Positions 1-11,483 of a stretch of DNA of 64,000 bases are shown here, piece by piece (positions within the stretch are counted from its first letter, which is position 1; every line of letters starts with the position of its first letter). Below the pieces are notes generated by a model. That model saw only the letters and a list, made by a program, of their open reading frames with translations. It ran no database searches and had not been told where the DNA came from. The stretch covers positions 112,889,745 through 112,953,744 of the forward strand of contig JARCOQ010000002.1 of assembly GCA_029207755.1 (NCBI GenBank), in the 5' to 3' direction. Made by a program: the position numbers and the translations under genes. This stretch comes from Chamaea fasciata. Lineage: Eukaryota > Chordata > Aves > Passeriformes > Sylviidae.

Positions 1-720
1 TGTCCTGGGCTTTGCTGGCCTAGAATCTCTCAGAGTTTCAGAAATAGGTGATTCTGTTTAAGTGTCTTTTGTCTGATAATGGTTTTTATTATTTCTTTCA
101 TGATGACTTCGGTTTAGATTGTTAACCTGCTGATATTCTTTTGAGATCACAAATCTGGGCAACTCTTCTTGAATTATTTAGATGAGCCTTGTGACTGGAA
201 CTCTTACAGAACCGTTTTAACTTCTGTGTTGTAATGTGTCCTTGATTCTCTGGCTAAGGACACTCATACTTCATTTCCTCCCTCTGAGTGGAGTTACTAA
301 CCTGTATTTCATACCAAGGTGATGCCAGTGTTGTCAGGAAACTTTTGCACCTCTGTGATGTCTATGAAATAAAATCTACAATTTGCCAATGTATTTACAA
401 GGACATTCAAATGATCATGCTGCTTAATTTAGTGATTGGCTTTGGCTGAGTCCAGGGTTCATTATTAAATCGCAAGATAATGTCCTGACATGAGTTTTAA
501 GGTTTTTTCCAGGTGTTTAAATAAAAATGCCCAAAATGAAGCTTTCCAGTCCTGTGAAATTATTGTAGTTATCAGGTATGAAATTATGAAAATGAAATTA
601 CTCAAGAGGACTTAAGCATATTTTCAGTATTTTTGCATAAATGGTCACATATGTTCAGCATCCAAGGAACCCTAAGCATGAAGAATAGAATAGAAATATT
701 TAGCAGAAACCATTTATATT
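1..720. other. AT-rich non-coding DNA, nothing recognised
   Basis: No open frame of useful length, no repeat family and no promoter-like composition is visible. The sequence is AT-rich and unique-looking, as expected of intergenic or intronic vertebrate DNA. Confidence 0.6.
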
Positions 721-830
721 TCCATACCTGAGTCCCCTATCTATAAAATAGGGATAATAGACTTCCTTGCCTCTCAAAAGGATTGTGAAAATAAATATAT
801 TAAAGATTGCAAAGAACTGGAGTATTATGG
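721..830 (+). mobile_element. MIR-like ancient SINE fragment
   Basis: The block carries the order of motifs that marks the 3' half of MIR SINEs: a CCTATCTATAAAATAGGGAT segment (MIR has a CTCATCTGTAAAATGGGGAT-like segment), then TAATAG, a C/T-rich CCTTGCCTC stretch, GGATTGTGAAAATAAA, and a degraded TGCAAAGAACTGG where MIR has a TGTAAAGCGCTTAG-like segment. The order and spacing match my memory of the family, with many substitutions and small gaps. MIR-type core SINEs are old and only sparse, diverged copies survive in birds. The call rests on visual alignment; a chance match is possible but unlikely given five ordered blocks. Confidence 0.55.
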
Positions 831-895
831 TAATTGATACCACATGCCCAACTAAGATAGCTGGGAACAATTTCTGAAGAGGCAGGAATTTTATT

Positions 896-980
896 CACAG
901 ATTCCCAGAATCATTAATGGAGTAAAGGACCTTTCAAATTCCCCTGGTCCAGCTCCCCACAAGGAGCAGGGCTGGCAAAT
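896..980 (-). mobile_element. Degraded CR1 LINE 3'-end fragment (tentative)
   Basis: Read on the plus strand, the order CACAGATTCCCAGAATCATT, then AGGACCTTTCAAA, then GGTCCAGCTCCCCAC resembles the reverse complement of a CR1 3' terminus (CACAGAATCA..., AAGACCTTTGA..., GAGTCCAACC...). It is short and eroded, so only the terminal ~85 bases can be argued. An unrelated match cannot be excluded. Confidence 0.45.
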
Positions 981-1684
981 CTTCCCCTTCTCACTCTGAA
1001 TGTATGAATAGTAGGTATCTGACCTTAGAAAAGATTGAAGGTCATTAAACAAGTGCTTTTTAAATTTTATTTTATTTCATTGGCAAAATTCAAGCAAAGC
1101 CAGGTAGAAAATAGAACACTCTTTTCAATTCTTGAAAAGGTACAGTGAGCAATACAGGATAATGTTTGATGCTTTGTTTCTTTCATTTGTAAAGTCTTCA
1201 ATATTAAAGTTTTTAGATTAATGCTTTGTGAAAATTGTTCAGTGTTAAAATTCCTTGTTTATTTCTTCTTCAATTTGAGGAAAATCTAGCCTGATGATTG
1301 CAATCCCAGAGCATTTTGATGTCAAAAATCAGTATTTGTCATTGGAAGATGAATATATTTCACAGAAAAGTACTGCCAGTTTCTGTCCTTTTTTCTATTC
1401 TTTTCCTTTTAAAAATAATTGAGATCTCTTTCTTCTAGGATGCCTCTTTAGTTACCTGGATCTGGAAGAAAACCACTTTTGTTTCTGAGGGAGGGGTTTT
1501 ATTTCTGGACTTGTGGCAACTTTTTAAGTAGTTGAATTTCTTATAATCCCTCTTTGATCCCAGGAGTTTTATATTAAAGCATTCACAAAAATTTCATATT
1601 AATCTTTAGGCTAGTGGATGACTGAAGCCAGTCAGTCTTTAAAGTTTATCCTCTTGTTGGTGATCATGGTCATTTCTAGGTGAA
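981..1684. other. AT-rich non-coding DNA
   Basis: No gene, repeat or RNA structure was recognised. The stretch has several short A/T-rich runs and lies between two CR1 remnants. Confidence 0.6.
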
Positions 1685-1800
1685 GTCTTTCCCAAGTGGC
1701 ATCTGTGGACAAGGTTTTGGGGTGACCATGGTGGTGCTGGGGTGATGGTGGGACTGGATAATTGTGAGTGTCTCTTCTAACTCTGATGATTCTCTGATTC
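1685..1800 (+). mobile_element. CR1 LINE 3' end
   Basis: The plus strand shows the ordered CR1 3' blocks: an ATGGTGGTGCTGGGGTGATG segment, GGGACTGGATAATTGTGAGT, a TCTCTTCTAACTCTGATGAT block, and the terminal TGATTCTCTGATTC 7-8 bp repeat that ends CR1 copies. It is a typical 5'-truncated copy. The same subfamily signature (GATGATGGTGGTGTTGAG) recurs at 5430-5496. There is no reverse-transcriptase coding capacity. Confidence 0.8.
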
Positions 1801-2931
1801 AAAAAAACAAAAAATCAACCCCCCCCCACACCCCAAAACTAATGTTGAGTTTTAATAACTGCTTTCCTGAATATTTATATGAAACCATGACAGTTTTTGA
1901 GAGAGTTATTCACTTGAAGAGTGTACTTTTTAAAAAGGCAGGGTAAACATATAATATTTTGATAAGTTGATCTGTTTGTACAGTTTCACCTTTCAGAGAC
2001 CAAAGCATCATTTTTATAATTGATATTTTTACCCTTAAATCAGCTGTCACTCTCATTTCCCTATTTTTCTTTTCAGATCATTGAGTCCTTCAGATATTTA
2101 ATGGTCTGCAGAGAGCTTTTGCCCCATGTTTCTCTCTTTAGCTAAGCCTCATTAAGCATATAAAAATATATTAATATATTCTCACTGTTACTTTTCTATA
2201 TAAAAAGTTGTTTTCTTGTGACAGGTGTTTCAGGAGAATAAGTCTAGTATATGACCCTAAGGTGAGATTAATGCCCCATCTCTGTCTCGTGTATGCCCTG
2301 GAAAATACCCAAACTGGGAAGAATTTATTCAACCAGTCCTTCAAAGCAGTGGGGTCCATGAGCTTTGCAAATCAACCCATTCAATGTATAGTTATTCTGA
2401 AGCCAAATAAAACTCATGATCTAGTTCTACTTTTTTGTTTGTTTGTGGTGGGTTTTTGTTGGGTTTGGGGTTTTTTTCTTTTAGATTTTGTACTGCTGCT
2501 AGTTCATCCACTCGTTTGGTCTCTTCACTGTTTGAGCTATGTGGGGAACACTACATTTTCCACTGGAAATAGGGATGGTATAAGGCTGTGTTACCCTGTG
2601 TTTGTTAAAACTGCTGTCAATTTTGTTCTGACAACTGAAGATTGTCATGTGTCTGATCAGGTTACAAGCACCAAGGACTGTTTAGGAACGTGCGCTGTGG
2701 AAACATGGCTTGGAAAAAAACAGAGGGAATGATAAGTAGAGTTTCAAATGTGTGTGTTAACTGACAGAGAGGAGGAGGAAGGGAAGGAGAAGTCACCTGA
2801 TCTGAGAGATGTGTGATGACTGCTTAAGAAGCTGGAAGGTGGCATGTTCAGCAAAGCACCTGCAGCCCCACAAGGGTTTGGATCTCAAATATTGCAAAGC
2901 TCTCAGCGCTAAAGAAGAGATGAGAAATCAA
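1801..2931. other. Non-coding spacer with A/C tract and a chance open frame
   Basis: The stretch starts with an A/C-only run (about 1801-1842, including a C10 run) immediately after the CR1 terminus, so it may derive from the CR1 tail. A 174-codon plus-strand frame spans 2208-2732. Its translation has no recognisable domain and is interrupted by low-complexity Phe/Leu/Val from a T/G-rich run near 2430-2480, so I treat it as chance. The rest is unremarkable. Confidence 0.55.
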
Positions 2932-3340
2932 ATCATGGAATCATAGAATGGTTTGGACTGGAAGAGACCTTTCAAGGTGATCTAGTCCAACCCTGCAATG
3001 ATCAAGGGCAACTTCAACCAGATCAGGCTGCTCAAAGTCCCATCCAGCCTGACCTTGAATGTTTCAGGGATGGGGTATTCACCATCTCTCTGGGAAGCAT
3101 GTCCCAGTGTTTCACTACCCTTGTACAAAATTTTTGTCTTGTATCTAGTCTGAATCTTTTAGTTTAAAACCATTATCTCATGTCTGTCACTACTAGCTCT
3201 TCTCTGGACCTTCTCCAACAGGTCCATGTTTTTTCCTGGACTGAGGACTCCAGAGATGGATGCAGTAGTCCAGGTGGGTTCTCAGCAGATTAGAACAGAG
3301 GTGCAAAATCACCTCCCTCAGGAGACTCTCTAAGTCTCTC
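2932..3340 (-). mobile_element. CR1 LINE 3' region (about 400 bp)
   Basis: The left edge is the reverse complement of the CR1 terminus (ATCATAGAATGGTTTGGACT, then GGAAGAGACCTTTCAAGGTG, then a TCTAGTCCAACCCTGC block). CR1 3'-UTR and late ORF2 blocks follow in order: TTTCAGGGATGGGGTATTCA, a CCATCTCTCTGGGAAGC block, and a CTCTTCTCTGGACCTTCTCC stretch ending in GGATGCAGTAGTCCAGGTGG. It is a 5'-truncated, non-autonomous copy inserted on the minus strand. The right boundary is approximate because similarity fades after about 3330. Confidence 0.9.
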
Positions 3341-4469
3341 TAGTGATTTTTTCTACAATAAAAAAGTTTTCTTGATCTACACTAAGTTTGCATTTCCACT
3401 TCAAACCTGGGACAGAAGGAGCTGCTTTAGTTCTTGAGCTGTTCCCGGGTGTATCAAAATCAGTAGTCTGCAATCAGCACCAGTGAGATCATGGATGAAT
3501 TCATGGTGTTACTCATTCTCTGTGCCAAAGAGATTGTGCCAAATTAGAGCTCAGATAAAAACATTAATAGAAAGCTCCCAGGCAATCTGACATCCTGAAG
3601 ATGCACTTAATAAATAAAAGAGCAGGATCTATCTTGTCCATCATAGACAATATTTAGCTTTCAAGAATGATTTTAACATAAAATAACCATAAAGTTAAGG
3701 AAAACCTTTGCTAATTTCAGGTTAGTGCAGTGAAATATGGAAACTATGGCCTTGAATGCTAAACTGCTTTAAACTGTTTAATTTGTAGAGTGTCTCCTAG
3801 GCCGAAGGTAGCCTGGGCTGATATAATTGTTGGAATACATTGGGAAGGGTTGTGGTCATTTCCCTACTTTATTGTCTCTCAGTCCACTCCTCAGGTAACC
3901 TTCTAAAAGGTAAGCTTAGGACAGCTAAGGGTAGTGAAGACAATGCCAAAATCCCTGAGGCAAAATCTCCTGCACCCTGTGATAGGAGACGTGAGGTTAG
4001 ATGCTGATAATGTTCATGAGAAATGTCCTTATATAGGTTAATCGCTCTCTCAAAACAAGGGTAAGAGTGTTTTCTATTCCACCTGGCCTTTTTCCAATTT
4101 GCTTAATGTAATCAAAGTTTCATCAGAGTGAGCAGAATGATTGCAGCCAACTTAAATGGTTGTTAGATAGGGCTCAGTGGCCACATCTCCTCTGGTAAAT
4201 AAAACAGGAGCAGGGAGTGAGGTGCAGTGCCAGGCTGTCCTGTGCTGACTGTGCAAGCACTGCCTGGTTCTCACTGGGCTCTTGGGCATGATTTTGGCCA
4301 GGGCCAGACAGATACTACAGCTCAGAGGAGACCAGACACTTCCCGAGCACAAAGTAGGGACAAGCCCACCACAGGGATAGGTCCTACCATCACCCAACAT
4401 ACCACCCAAAGTACATGAGAAATCCCATTTTTCATTTGTTTCATTGAATCCCATTTGTGGACTTCCAAG
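3341..4469. other. Non-coding spacer, nothing recognised
   Basis: AT-rich to about 4150, then a more GC-balanced part (4150-4440) with overlapping short frames on both strands (up to 100 codons) that show no domain. The overlap of frames on both strands argues against real coding. Confidence 0.55.
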
Positions 4470-4607
4470 CCATAGAGGTCTCCTGGGCCAGGCTGGATGT
4501 GGCTCTGAGTGACCTGGTCTAGTGGAAGGTGTCCCTGCACATGTCAGGTGTTTGGAACTGGATGGCCCTTAATGTCCCTTCCAACTTAAACCATTCTATG
4601 ATTCCAT
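4470..4607 (+). mobile_element. CR1 LINE 3' end
   Basis: The plus strand carries the ordered CR1 3' blocks GGCCAGGCTGGATGTGGCTC, GACCTGGTCTAGTGGAAGGT, GTCCCTGCACATGTCAGGTG, GGAACTGGATGGCCCTTAAT, and the terminal CCAACTTAAACCATTCTATG followed by ATTCC. Only the last ~140 bp are present. It is of the same general subfamily as the copies at 6632, 19116, 25138 and 27921. Confidence 0.9.
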
Positions 4608-5064
4608 GAGTATCATTTATGACCTAAATGGTAAAATGGAAAAGGGTGACTTAAAACTAAATGAATTCCTGTGTTATTTTCTGCTGGTGGACAGCAGAAC
4701 AGCAGTTTTGCCTCAGTTTTACCAGCCCATGTCCTGTTTACTGAGTATAAATACTCAGTGTTTGTCCAGCCTAGTTCTCACTTTGTTTCTTTGTGGAGCC
4801 ATTTCTTGCCAGATAAGAAGTAGAGAAAGGATGGAAATCTAAACAAATATGTCTTTGGGAGAACAACCTGATGACTCAAAGGACTTGCTACACCCAGTTT
4901 GGCATGTTCTTGGGGTGAGAATTGCTATTAACATCTGTCTGAACGTATTTCCCTGTTTGTTCCTTTTTTCCATCTGAACTCAGTCTTCCAGAAATCAACA
5001 CTGAAGAAAAAAAAAAACGCAAAACAGATCACTTTTGTAAACAGCAGAATTGAGCAGCCTATGG
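4608..5064. other. Short non-coding spacer between two CR1 copies
   Basis: It lies between two plus-strand CR1 fragments. A 78-codon frame (4606-4842) starts at the CR1 terminus and has no recognisable domain. An A-rich run lies near 5008-5017. Nothing functional was identified. Confidence 0.5.
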
Positions 5065-5497
5065 CCGAAGAAGGGCAGCAGAGCTGGGAAAGGGTCTGGA
5101 AAACATCCTATGAGGAAGAACTGAGGGAGCTGGGGGTGTTTATCTGGAGAAGAGGAGGCTTGGAGGGGACCTCATTGGTCTCCACAGCTCCCTGACAGGA
5201 GGGGCAGTGAGATGGGGCTTGGCCTCTTCTGCTGTGTCCCAAGTGAAAGGATGAGAGGAAATGACCTTAAATTAAATCAGGGGAGGTTCAGTGTAGGTAT
5301 TAGAGAGAAATTTTCACTGAAAGAGTGATCAGGTACTGAAATAAGTTGCCCAGAGAGTTAGACTCAGCACCTTCAGTGTTCCGGATGTGTCTGGATGTGA
5401 CCCTTGGGGACATGGTTTTTTGGGGGGATGATGGTGGTGTTGAGATGACAGTGGAACTGTATGAGTTTGAAGGTCTCTTCCAACTTTGCTTTTACGG
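5065..5497 (+). mobile_element. CR1 LINE 3' region (about 430 bp)
   Basis: The CR1 order is clear on the plus strand: GAAGGGCAGCAGAGCTGGGA, GGAAGAACTGAGGGAGCTGG, TTATCTGGAGAAGAGGAGGC, GGGACCTCATTGGTCTCC, a GGGGAGGTTCAGTGTAGG block, TTGCCCAGAGAGTTAGAC, ATGATGGTGGTGTTGAGATG, and GGTCTCTTCCAACTTTGCTT. It includes late ORF2 or 3'-UTR sequence but no intact reading frame. The terminal octamer repeats are eroded. Confidence 0.9.
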
Positions 5498-6631
5498 GGC
5501 ACTGAGCAGTTGAGTTGCTGCCCCTTTTTCAGTCACAAAAGAAACTTAACAAAATACTGCAATTACATCTCCAATTACTCTTTAAAGGCTTATGAGGTAT
5601 TGTCTAAATTCATGGGATTTGACAAGGGGGTGAAGTTGAAATACCTCATTTAAAATGTTAAAAAAGATCCCAGATGAAATAAACTAAAAGTGACTCAGGG
5701 ATTCTGATACATTTTCACTATTCCATAGAGACTTCTTAGTAGGAGAAGATGGTTTATTAATGAATATGTGAAATCCGGGGGCCACTCCTGTTTTATAGAC
5801 TCCATTTTCACATGCTCTTTTCACACACAAATATGTTGTAAACTTAGTTTTACCTCTGCCTTTCAAACCCATAGGAAATGCTTACTGAAAAGAAAGAATA
5901 GAGCTCAAGGCCAGAAACCTGTCAGTATTATAATGAGGAGATGTTCTGTGCTTCCTAACCCTTTCTGTCTCCAGGGGAATGTTTTCTCCTCCAAGGTGAA
6001 ATTTTGGAGGGCAAGTGCATGTGCATGTGCACACATAAATGCTAATGACAAAGACTCAGCACCAAATCCTGTTTTTTCCCCCCACCTACAGCTAAAGCAC
6101 ATTGGATTCACAGGCAGAGTCTGCTGCAGTTCATACTTGCCTGGAAAAATGGCCACGTTTCAGAACTCACTGACCCAGAAATGGGAGAAACAAAATCAGT
6201 CAGTGAGTCGGTGGCAGCGAATCTGACAGATCCCAGTGCTCTGCTAGTATGGGTGATGTTCTCTGCTTGCAGGTTCAGCCTTAATGATAACACCAATGAG
6301 GAGACAAAACTGGAACGGGAATGTTGTATCTTGGCCAGCTCTTTCCTCACATTCTGCAATCACTGGAAACAGATCTGGATAAACAAAATTCTCAGAGCTC
6401 GTTCAAGTGGTTGTGCAATCTTGAAAGCTTTGCTAAAGGAGGACAACAGCCCTTGTGCCTAATACCTTGAAGGATCAGAGAAACTAAGTGGCAGCATTCT
6501 CAACATCTTAATCCTTTCCTTTTTCTCAATTTTAGAGACGAGGATATGTTTTGGTTTTGCTGGGATTGTTTTTTACCATGCAAGTGATTAAGAACCATGT
6601 ATTGTACATGTGTTTATATAGTATTTATCTA
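5498..6631. other. Non-coding spacer with overlapping chance frames
   Basis: Several frames of 62-152 codons overlap on both strands between 5684 and 6462, none with a recognisable domain. Local base composition is slightly more balanced than its flanks, which explains the long open frames. No splice-bounded exon could be argued. A TG/CA-rich alternating run lies near 6010-6035. Confidence 0.5.
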
Positions 6632-7140
6632 AGAATCATGGAAGGACTTGGCTTGGAAGTGACCTAAAAAATAATATAATTCCAACACCCCTGCCATGGG
6701 CAGAGACACCTTCCACTCTCCCAGGTTGCTCCAAGCCCTGTCCAACTTGACCTTGGACAATTCCAGGGATGATGCAGCACCATCTTCTCTGGGAGACTGG
6801 TTTTAATGCCTCACCACCCTCACAGGAAAGAATTTTTTCCTAACACCTAATCTACCCCTATTTTCTCTCAGTTTGAAGCCATTCCCTGTTGTTCTATCAC
6901 TCCAGGCCCTTGTAAATTGTGTCTCCCCATCTTTCTTCGTGGCTTCCTTCAAGCCCTGCAAGGCCACACTGAGCTCACCCCAAAGCCTTTTCCATTCTGA
7001 ACAATCCCAGCTGTGCCAGCCTTTCCTCCCAGCAGAGCTGCTCCATCCCTCTGCTCATTCTGGTGCCTCCTCTGGACTCTCTCCAGCAGCTCCATGTCCT
7101 CCCTGTGCTGTTCTCTGTTTATTCAGAGAGTTCCAGAGCA
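6632..7140 (-). mobile_element. CR1 LINE 3' region (about 500 bp)
   Basis: The left end is the reverse complement of a CR1 terminus (AGAATCATGGAAGGACTTGG, CTTGGAAGTGACC). It is followed by ATTCCAACACCCCTGCCATG, GGCAGAGACACCTTCCACTC, GTTGCTCCAAGCCCTGTCCA, a TTTGAAGCCATTCCCTGTTG block, CTGTGCCAGCCTTTCCTC and CTCTGGACTCTCTCCAGCAG. This is the standard bird CR1 3' order in antisense. Open frames at 6873-7458 run across it and are by-products of the repeat. Similarity fades near 7110-7140. Confidence 0.92.
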
Positions 7141-10049
7141 GGAAGGCTCCCACACCATGTACTTGGGCAGCTTTTTGAGAAGGCTCCTGTTAGAATTAGC
7201 CTGAGCAATGCAACTTCATGCACCTGTACAGAAAAGCATGGCTGGTGCCAACAAGTCATCGTCTCTACCAGGGAAGTTGTGGAACTGCAGATAGGTAAAT
7301 TATGTTGCCAAAAGAACCCATTAAATGCCAGAAAGAGGAAAACATACCTTTCTAGAAAGTCAGGTGGGTGTTTTGATGCAGATAAATGTCCTCCCTTGCT
7401 TCCTCAGGAAAATGCTATTGGTGTGTTGGGTGTGAGATTGGGATACATCGGCATATAAACATCATGCACTTGGTGTATGAACTTTTTTATCTCCATGTCA
7501 TTTTCTTTTCTTCTGTCTCTTAACACTCAATGTTTGCTGCCAGGACTGCATGAGAAGTTACCCTGCTCTGATACATGTACTTCTCACATTTTTTTGATTC
7601 CTTTCCCCACTCTTATTTTCCTATGGTAAATTTGAGGAGCTATGTGTTTTCACCTAAGCTGAGCAGATGCTCACACAAGATAAAGAAATGACAGATTAAC
7701 TTTGTAGTTTCAGTGTAAAACTATTTCTGACTCAATTGTTGTGAAAATGGAATAGTTCCTCTTTCTTCATTTCCCTAACTTGAAAATGTTGACTCTCTTG
7801 AAGAGATGAATACACCTCTATTTGAATATTTTAACTTGGGGGGGGAAAATTAACTGAAAGGAGTGCCAGTGTAAATGTTTTCACATGAAACAGGGTGCGT
7901 GCATGTGCAGGGAAAATGCATTAAAGTGACAGTAGGTGGCTGGATGCATCAAAAGGGATCAGATTTGACGTACACTGAATTACGACAGCAGTATGTCAAC
8001 TTCTTATATTTTGTCTGGAAGGGGAAGAGATCTATCAGTATGCAAATTGACTTTGTGCCAAACCAAGCACCTTCTAGTATGCAAAATGAAGGTGTGTGTA
8101 TGAAGTTTGTAGCCCAATTCAGGTTCAAAGGGTTACTTTGAAGCAACGTGTGTTGTATAGCAGAATTTGTCATGGGCGAATATTGAGCAAATATCTATCT
8201 GCTGGTACTGAGTTGCAGGAAAAGGTGGGATATGCTGGTCTGTTTTATGAAGAAGTGAATTAAGAGTAACTTGACAAGATAACTAGATGCTGTTTAAAAG
8301 TATAGCAATATACCTAGAGAATAAGGTAACTAGGGGCTGTTGGGAGGAGGAGCAGGCTTGGGATGAGCAGCAGAGGTGGCACTTCAGCTCGCGTGACAAA
8401 GGTGGCTCTGTGTTCACAGAGTGCTGCATAAACTGGCTGTAGTCACTCAGCCACATGGGAAACTGTGTGTACAGGGGCTTCCTGAGCAGGGAATGCAGAG
8501 ATGGAATCAGGGATGGGCTGGAGCAAATTGTGCATCAAAGGAAGCTGCAGCAGAAATAAGCACGGGAGCTGCTGCACTGCTCTGCCCACTTCTGCAGTCA
8601 CAAAGAAGAAACAGAAATCAAAAAAGCCCTTTGCATCTTTTCTGGACCTGCTGATGCTAAAAGACAGAGATGGTGTAGCCTTCCAGAGTCTGAATGTTTC
8701 TATTCTGAGGGTGGCAGGGGAGCATTTCCTCTCAGCTTAGCACTGAGGAAAGCTGGGAAATGTTACTGCGCTGGCCATAGGAAATACAGCCCACAGCCAG
8801 ATACCATAACTCTGCTTAACTCAGGGATGTTATTTTTGGACCTGCCATGGTATCTGTCTCTTCTTGTTCTTTACCATACCTAATGACAGGAAAATGGCTA
8901 CAGGGTGCCCTGCTTGCATGTTTTTCAGTGTCAGTGCAGTGCTCTCTGTGCTCTGGAAGCCTCTCTGTGCCAACAAGGGGAGGTTTCTCACCTGTGGTTT
9001 ATTTTGCAGCCAAAGGTGAGGGGATCCAAAATATGGGTGACATTAGTTTGATATGGCTCCTTCAGCTGGCCTTCATTCTGGCTTCAGAATTCACTTTGTG
9101 TAGAGAAAGGAGGACAGATGCATCCAGCTGTGATTTGTAGAAGCTGCCTCTTAGAGTGCTCAGGATTCTGAGGGGAAGGAGCTTTCTGCTGCCTCAGTCC
9201 TAGTACAGAGCAGAGTTGTTATCCCATTTAATTCCTTTTTATGCAGTCAGGAATGCCTGTCTTCCCTGGCAATAACGATTTGTTTTTACGGCACCTGCTC
9301 TGGGAGGCAGCCAGATTACTTTCCCATTGCCAACTTGGAATCTCTGCCTTAGCGTGCATCACGTTCAGGTATCAGGTTTGGTTTTCGGCATGTTTTTATT
9401 TCTTTCTTTCTTAAAAACAAAACCATGCAAAAAACCTCAAACAAACAGCAAAGTATCCTGAGATAATAATCAATTTGCTAACAACAAAGTTTTTAGCAGT
9501 TAGTGAAGTGCACCTTCTTCTAGCTATTTCTGGTGTGGATCTGTATTCACTAAAAAATGCCACAGCTCTGCTAAAAAGGATCAGCCCCTTCCCTGCTATT
9601 TATTTTTTTTTTTAGAAATGGCTGTCTGCCTGCTGGGTGCAGGAGCTGAGGATCTGGACTTGTGCCTCCAATAATTGCACCGAGCAGCCACTCGGTGTGT
9701 GGATTTATCAGTGGCAACACAGGTTAAATACAACCAGTTTTGGATGGTTTAATAATTTTTCATATTACTTGCTCTTGCATTTTAAATGGTACTGACAATG
9801 CAGAATATTATCTTCCACATTTGATAGATAGAGTTGCTCAAATGATGCTCTGTGATCCAAGTAAAACTGACAAGAGCATTACAAAGTACAAGTAGAAAAC
9901 AAACCTTCACTGACCACAAATTGGGTGTGAGTCGTGTACAATTTGAGGGAGGGAGTATTCTCTCTTGTTGCAAATGATTTGCACACTGCAAATTTCTTTT
10001 GCCTAATGAATAATGCCTCATCCAACATGCTTTACGTCTGAGATCAGTG
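7141..10049. other. Non-coding DNA, no gene recognised
   Basis: Nearly 2.9 kb without a supported repeat or gene. Short frames (7875-8141, 8421-8740, 8847-9140, 9782-10054) lack domains. An exact octamer ATGCAAAT lies at 8040-8047. The part around 9230-9400 keeps several isolated CpGs in otherwise CpG-poor DNA. A poly-T run lies near 9602-9614. I cannot judge conservation from one sequence. Confidence 0.5.
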
Positions 10050-10260
10050 CACATTTAACCAAGAGTTAATTAAGTTAACAGGGTTTAGAAATGAACATAA
10101 TGCACAGTTTGGAATTTTCATTCTGGCATGATTTGCATTTGGCTGAAACACCGTGTAATTGGCAAAGCCCCACGAAGGTGTGTTGCTCTTTTCATGCTCC
10201 AAATGAATGTTAACTATGCTCGGGGCTTTGGATGACTTAATTGGTTAATTGTTTCTGGAC
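10050..10260. promoter_or_regulatory. Candidate non-coding regulatory block (octamer plus TAATTA-type sites)
   Basis: This 210-bp block packs a GTTAATTAAGTTAAC element (near 10064), an exact POU octamer ATTTGCAT at 10131-10138, and the paired motif ACTTAATTGGTTAATTG near 10236-10252. It also keeps a few CpGs. Such motif density is common in conserved developmental enhancers, but AT-rich DNA yields these motifs by chance. The call is inference from motif content only. Confidence 0.25.
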
Positions 10261-10880
10261 ATCCCTAGAATGTGGATGTGTCCAAAGCGAAAAAGAATCC
10301 AGCTGTGGAGGCAGTCAAAGGAAGAGGAAAAGAGGTTACTGGGTTAAAAGCAGTTTGGGGAAAGAAGGCAGGGAAGAGATGCTGCATCTGTGAGCATTGA
10401 GTTGTAGAGGAAACAGTAGGAAACAAAACCCACACAGACTAAGCATTCAAACTGCCTCGTTTTGCCAGGGGCCAAATGATGAGCCCTGATTTATTCATTA
10501 AATGGAGGCTTTTACATGCCTTTGAATCGTTAAATAGACAAATAGTGCTGGGGGGGGGGGGGAAGAAGCTTGAAATTTCAGACAATTCTCTTTTCAGTGT
10601 TTGCCATGTTCCACCATCTTTTACCAAACAAACTAAAAATTAAATAAAGAAACGGTGATGCCCTGCCAAGAGCTCTGCTGCTAGAAATAACAGGAACATA
10701 GCATGGGATAGCCACTGTGCTCTGGGAGTCCTGAGGGAGGCTTAGAAAAGCCAGGCAGCCTAAGGGAGCAGAGGACATGTGAGTCTGGTCTCTGAGCAGG
10801 GACCAGCATTCAGCAGTGGAGTTTATGTCACTCTCTGCCTGTAATGCACATCAGGGATGCCCAGCTCAACAGAACACTTG

Positions 10881-10883
<3 letters not shown>
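10261..10883. other. Non-coding spacer with a G13 run
   Basis: The main feature is a run of 13 G at 10550-10562. Short minus-strand frames (10439-10627, 10578-10778) show no domain. No repeat family was recognised. Confidence 0.5.
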
Positions 10884-10942
<59 letters not shown>

Positions 10943-10944
10943 AT
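10884..10944. repeat. (AAAT)n microsatellite
   Basis: About fifteen near-perfect tetranucleotide units of AAAT/ATAA phase, bounded by GGTA on the left and CAATCC on the right. The near-perfect units suggest a young, possibly polymorphic locus. Confidence 0.97.
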
Positions 10945-11228
10945 CAATCCAGGTTGTCAGGACAGGTTCCGTTTTCCACTTCCCACCAATGTCTGCTTCC
11001 TCAATTTCCTCCTGCAGCAACACCCTTTTAGCAAGGTCCTGACTCACCATCCTTCCCAGGATCTATCTTCTCTCACCCATTTCAGAACTGCACCAGTTTG
11101 TTTAGGAAAAGGAGAAATCCAGCTTTCTTCTGGGACTTTCTGCTCTAGAGCTGGTTTTGTTTACCTGTGCATACTTTGGCCAGCTCACCTTGCAGCCAGC
11201 CAAGGGTGTTCTCCTGGCCTCTTCTTCC
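10945..11228. other. Non-coding spacer
   Basis: No convincing repeat or gene. Sequence just left of 11229 could be a diverged continuation of the neighbouring CR1 copy, but I could not align it. Confidence 0.45.
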
Positions 11229-11483
11229 AGGGAACAAGGGACAGGACAAAAGGAAATGGCATCAAGCTGCACCAGGGGAGGTTCGGGTTGGACATCAGGA
11301 GGAATTTCTTCATGGGGAGGGTTGGACAAGCATTGGAAGGGGCTGCCCAGGGAGTTTGGGAGTCCTCATCCCTGGAGGTGTCCAAGGAATGACTGGATGT
11401 GGCACCTGTGCTCTGGGTGACAAGGTGGGCATTGGGTACAGGTTGGACTTGATTGTGAAGGTCTTGGATTCTGAGATTCTGTG
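11229..11483 (+). mobile_element. CR1 LINE 3' end
   Basis: The plus strand shows GGGACAGGACAAAAGGAAAT, then a GCACCAGGGGAGGTTCGG block, GGACATCAGGAGGAATTTCT, a GGCTGCCCAGGGAGTTTGGG block, TCCCTGGAGGTGTCCAAGGA, GACTGGATGTGGCACCTGTG and the ending GGTCTTGGATTCTGAGATTC. The tail (TGTGCTCTGGGTGACAAGGT, then GGGCATTGGGTACAGGTTGG) marks the same subfamily as the inverted copy at 23728. Frames at 11102-11484 lie within this repeat. Confidence 0.9.

Noticed and set aside
2208..2732. 174-codon plus-strand frame
   Set aside because: The translation includes a low-complexity Phe/Leu/Val part made by a T/G-rich run; no homology recognised.
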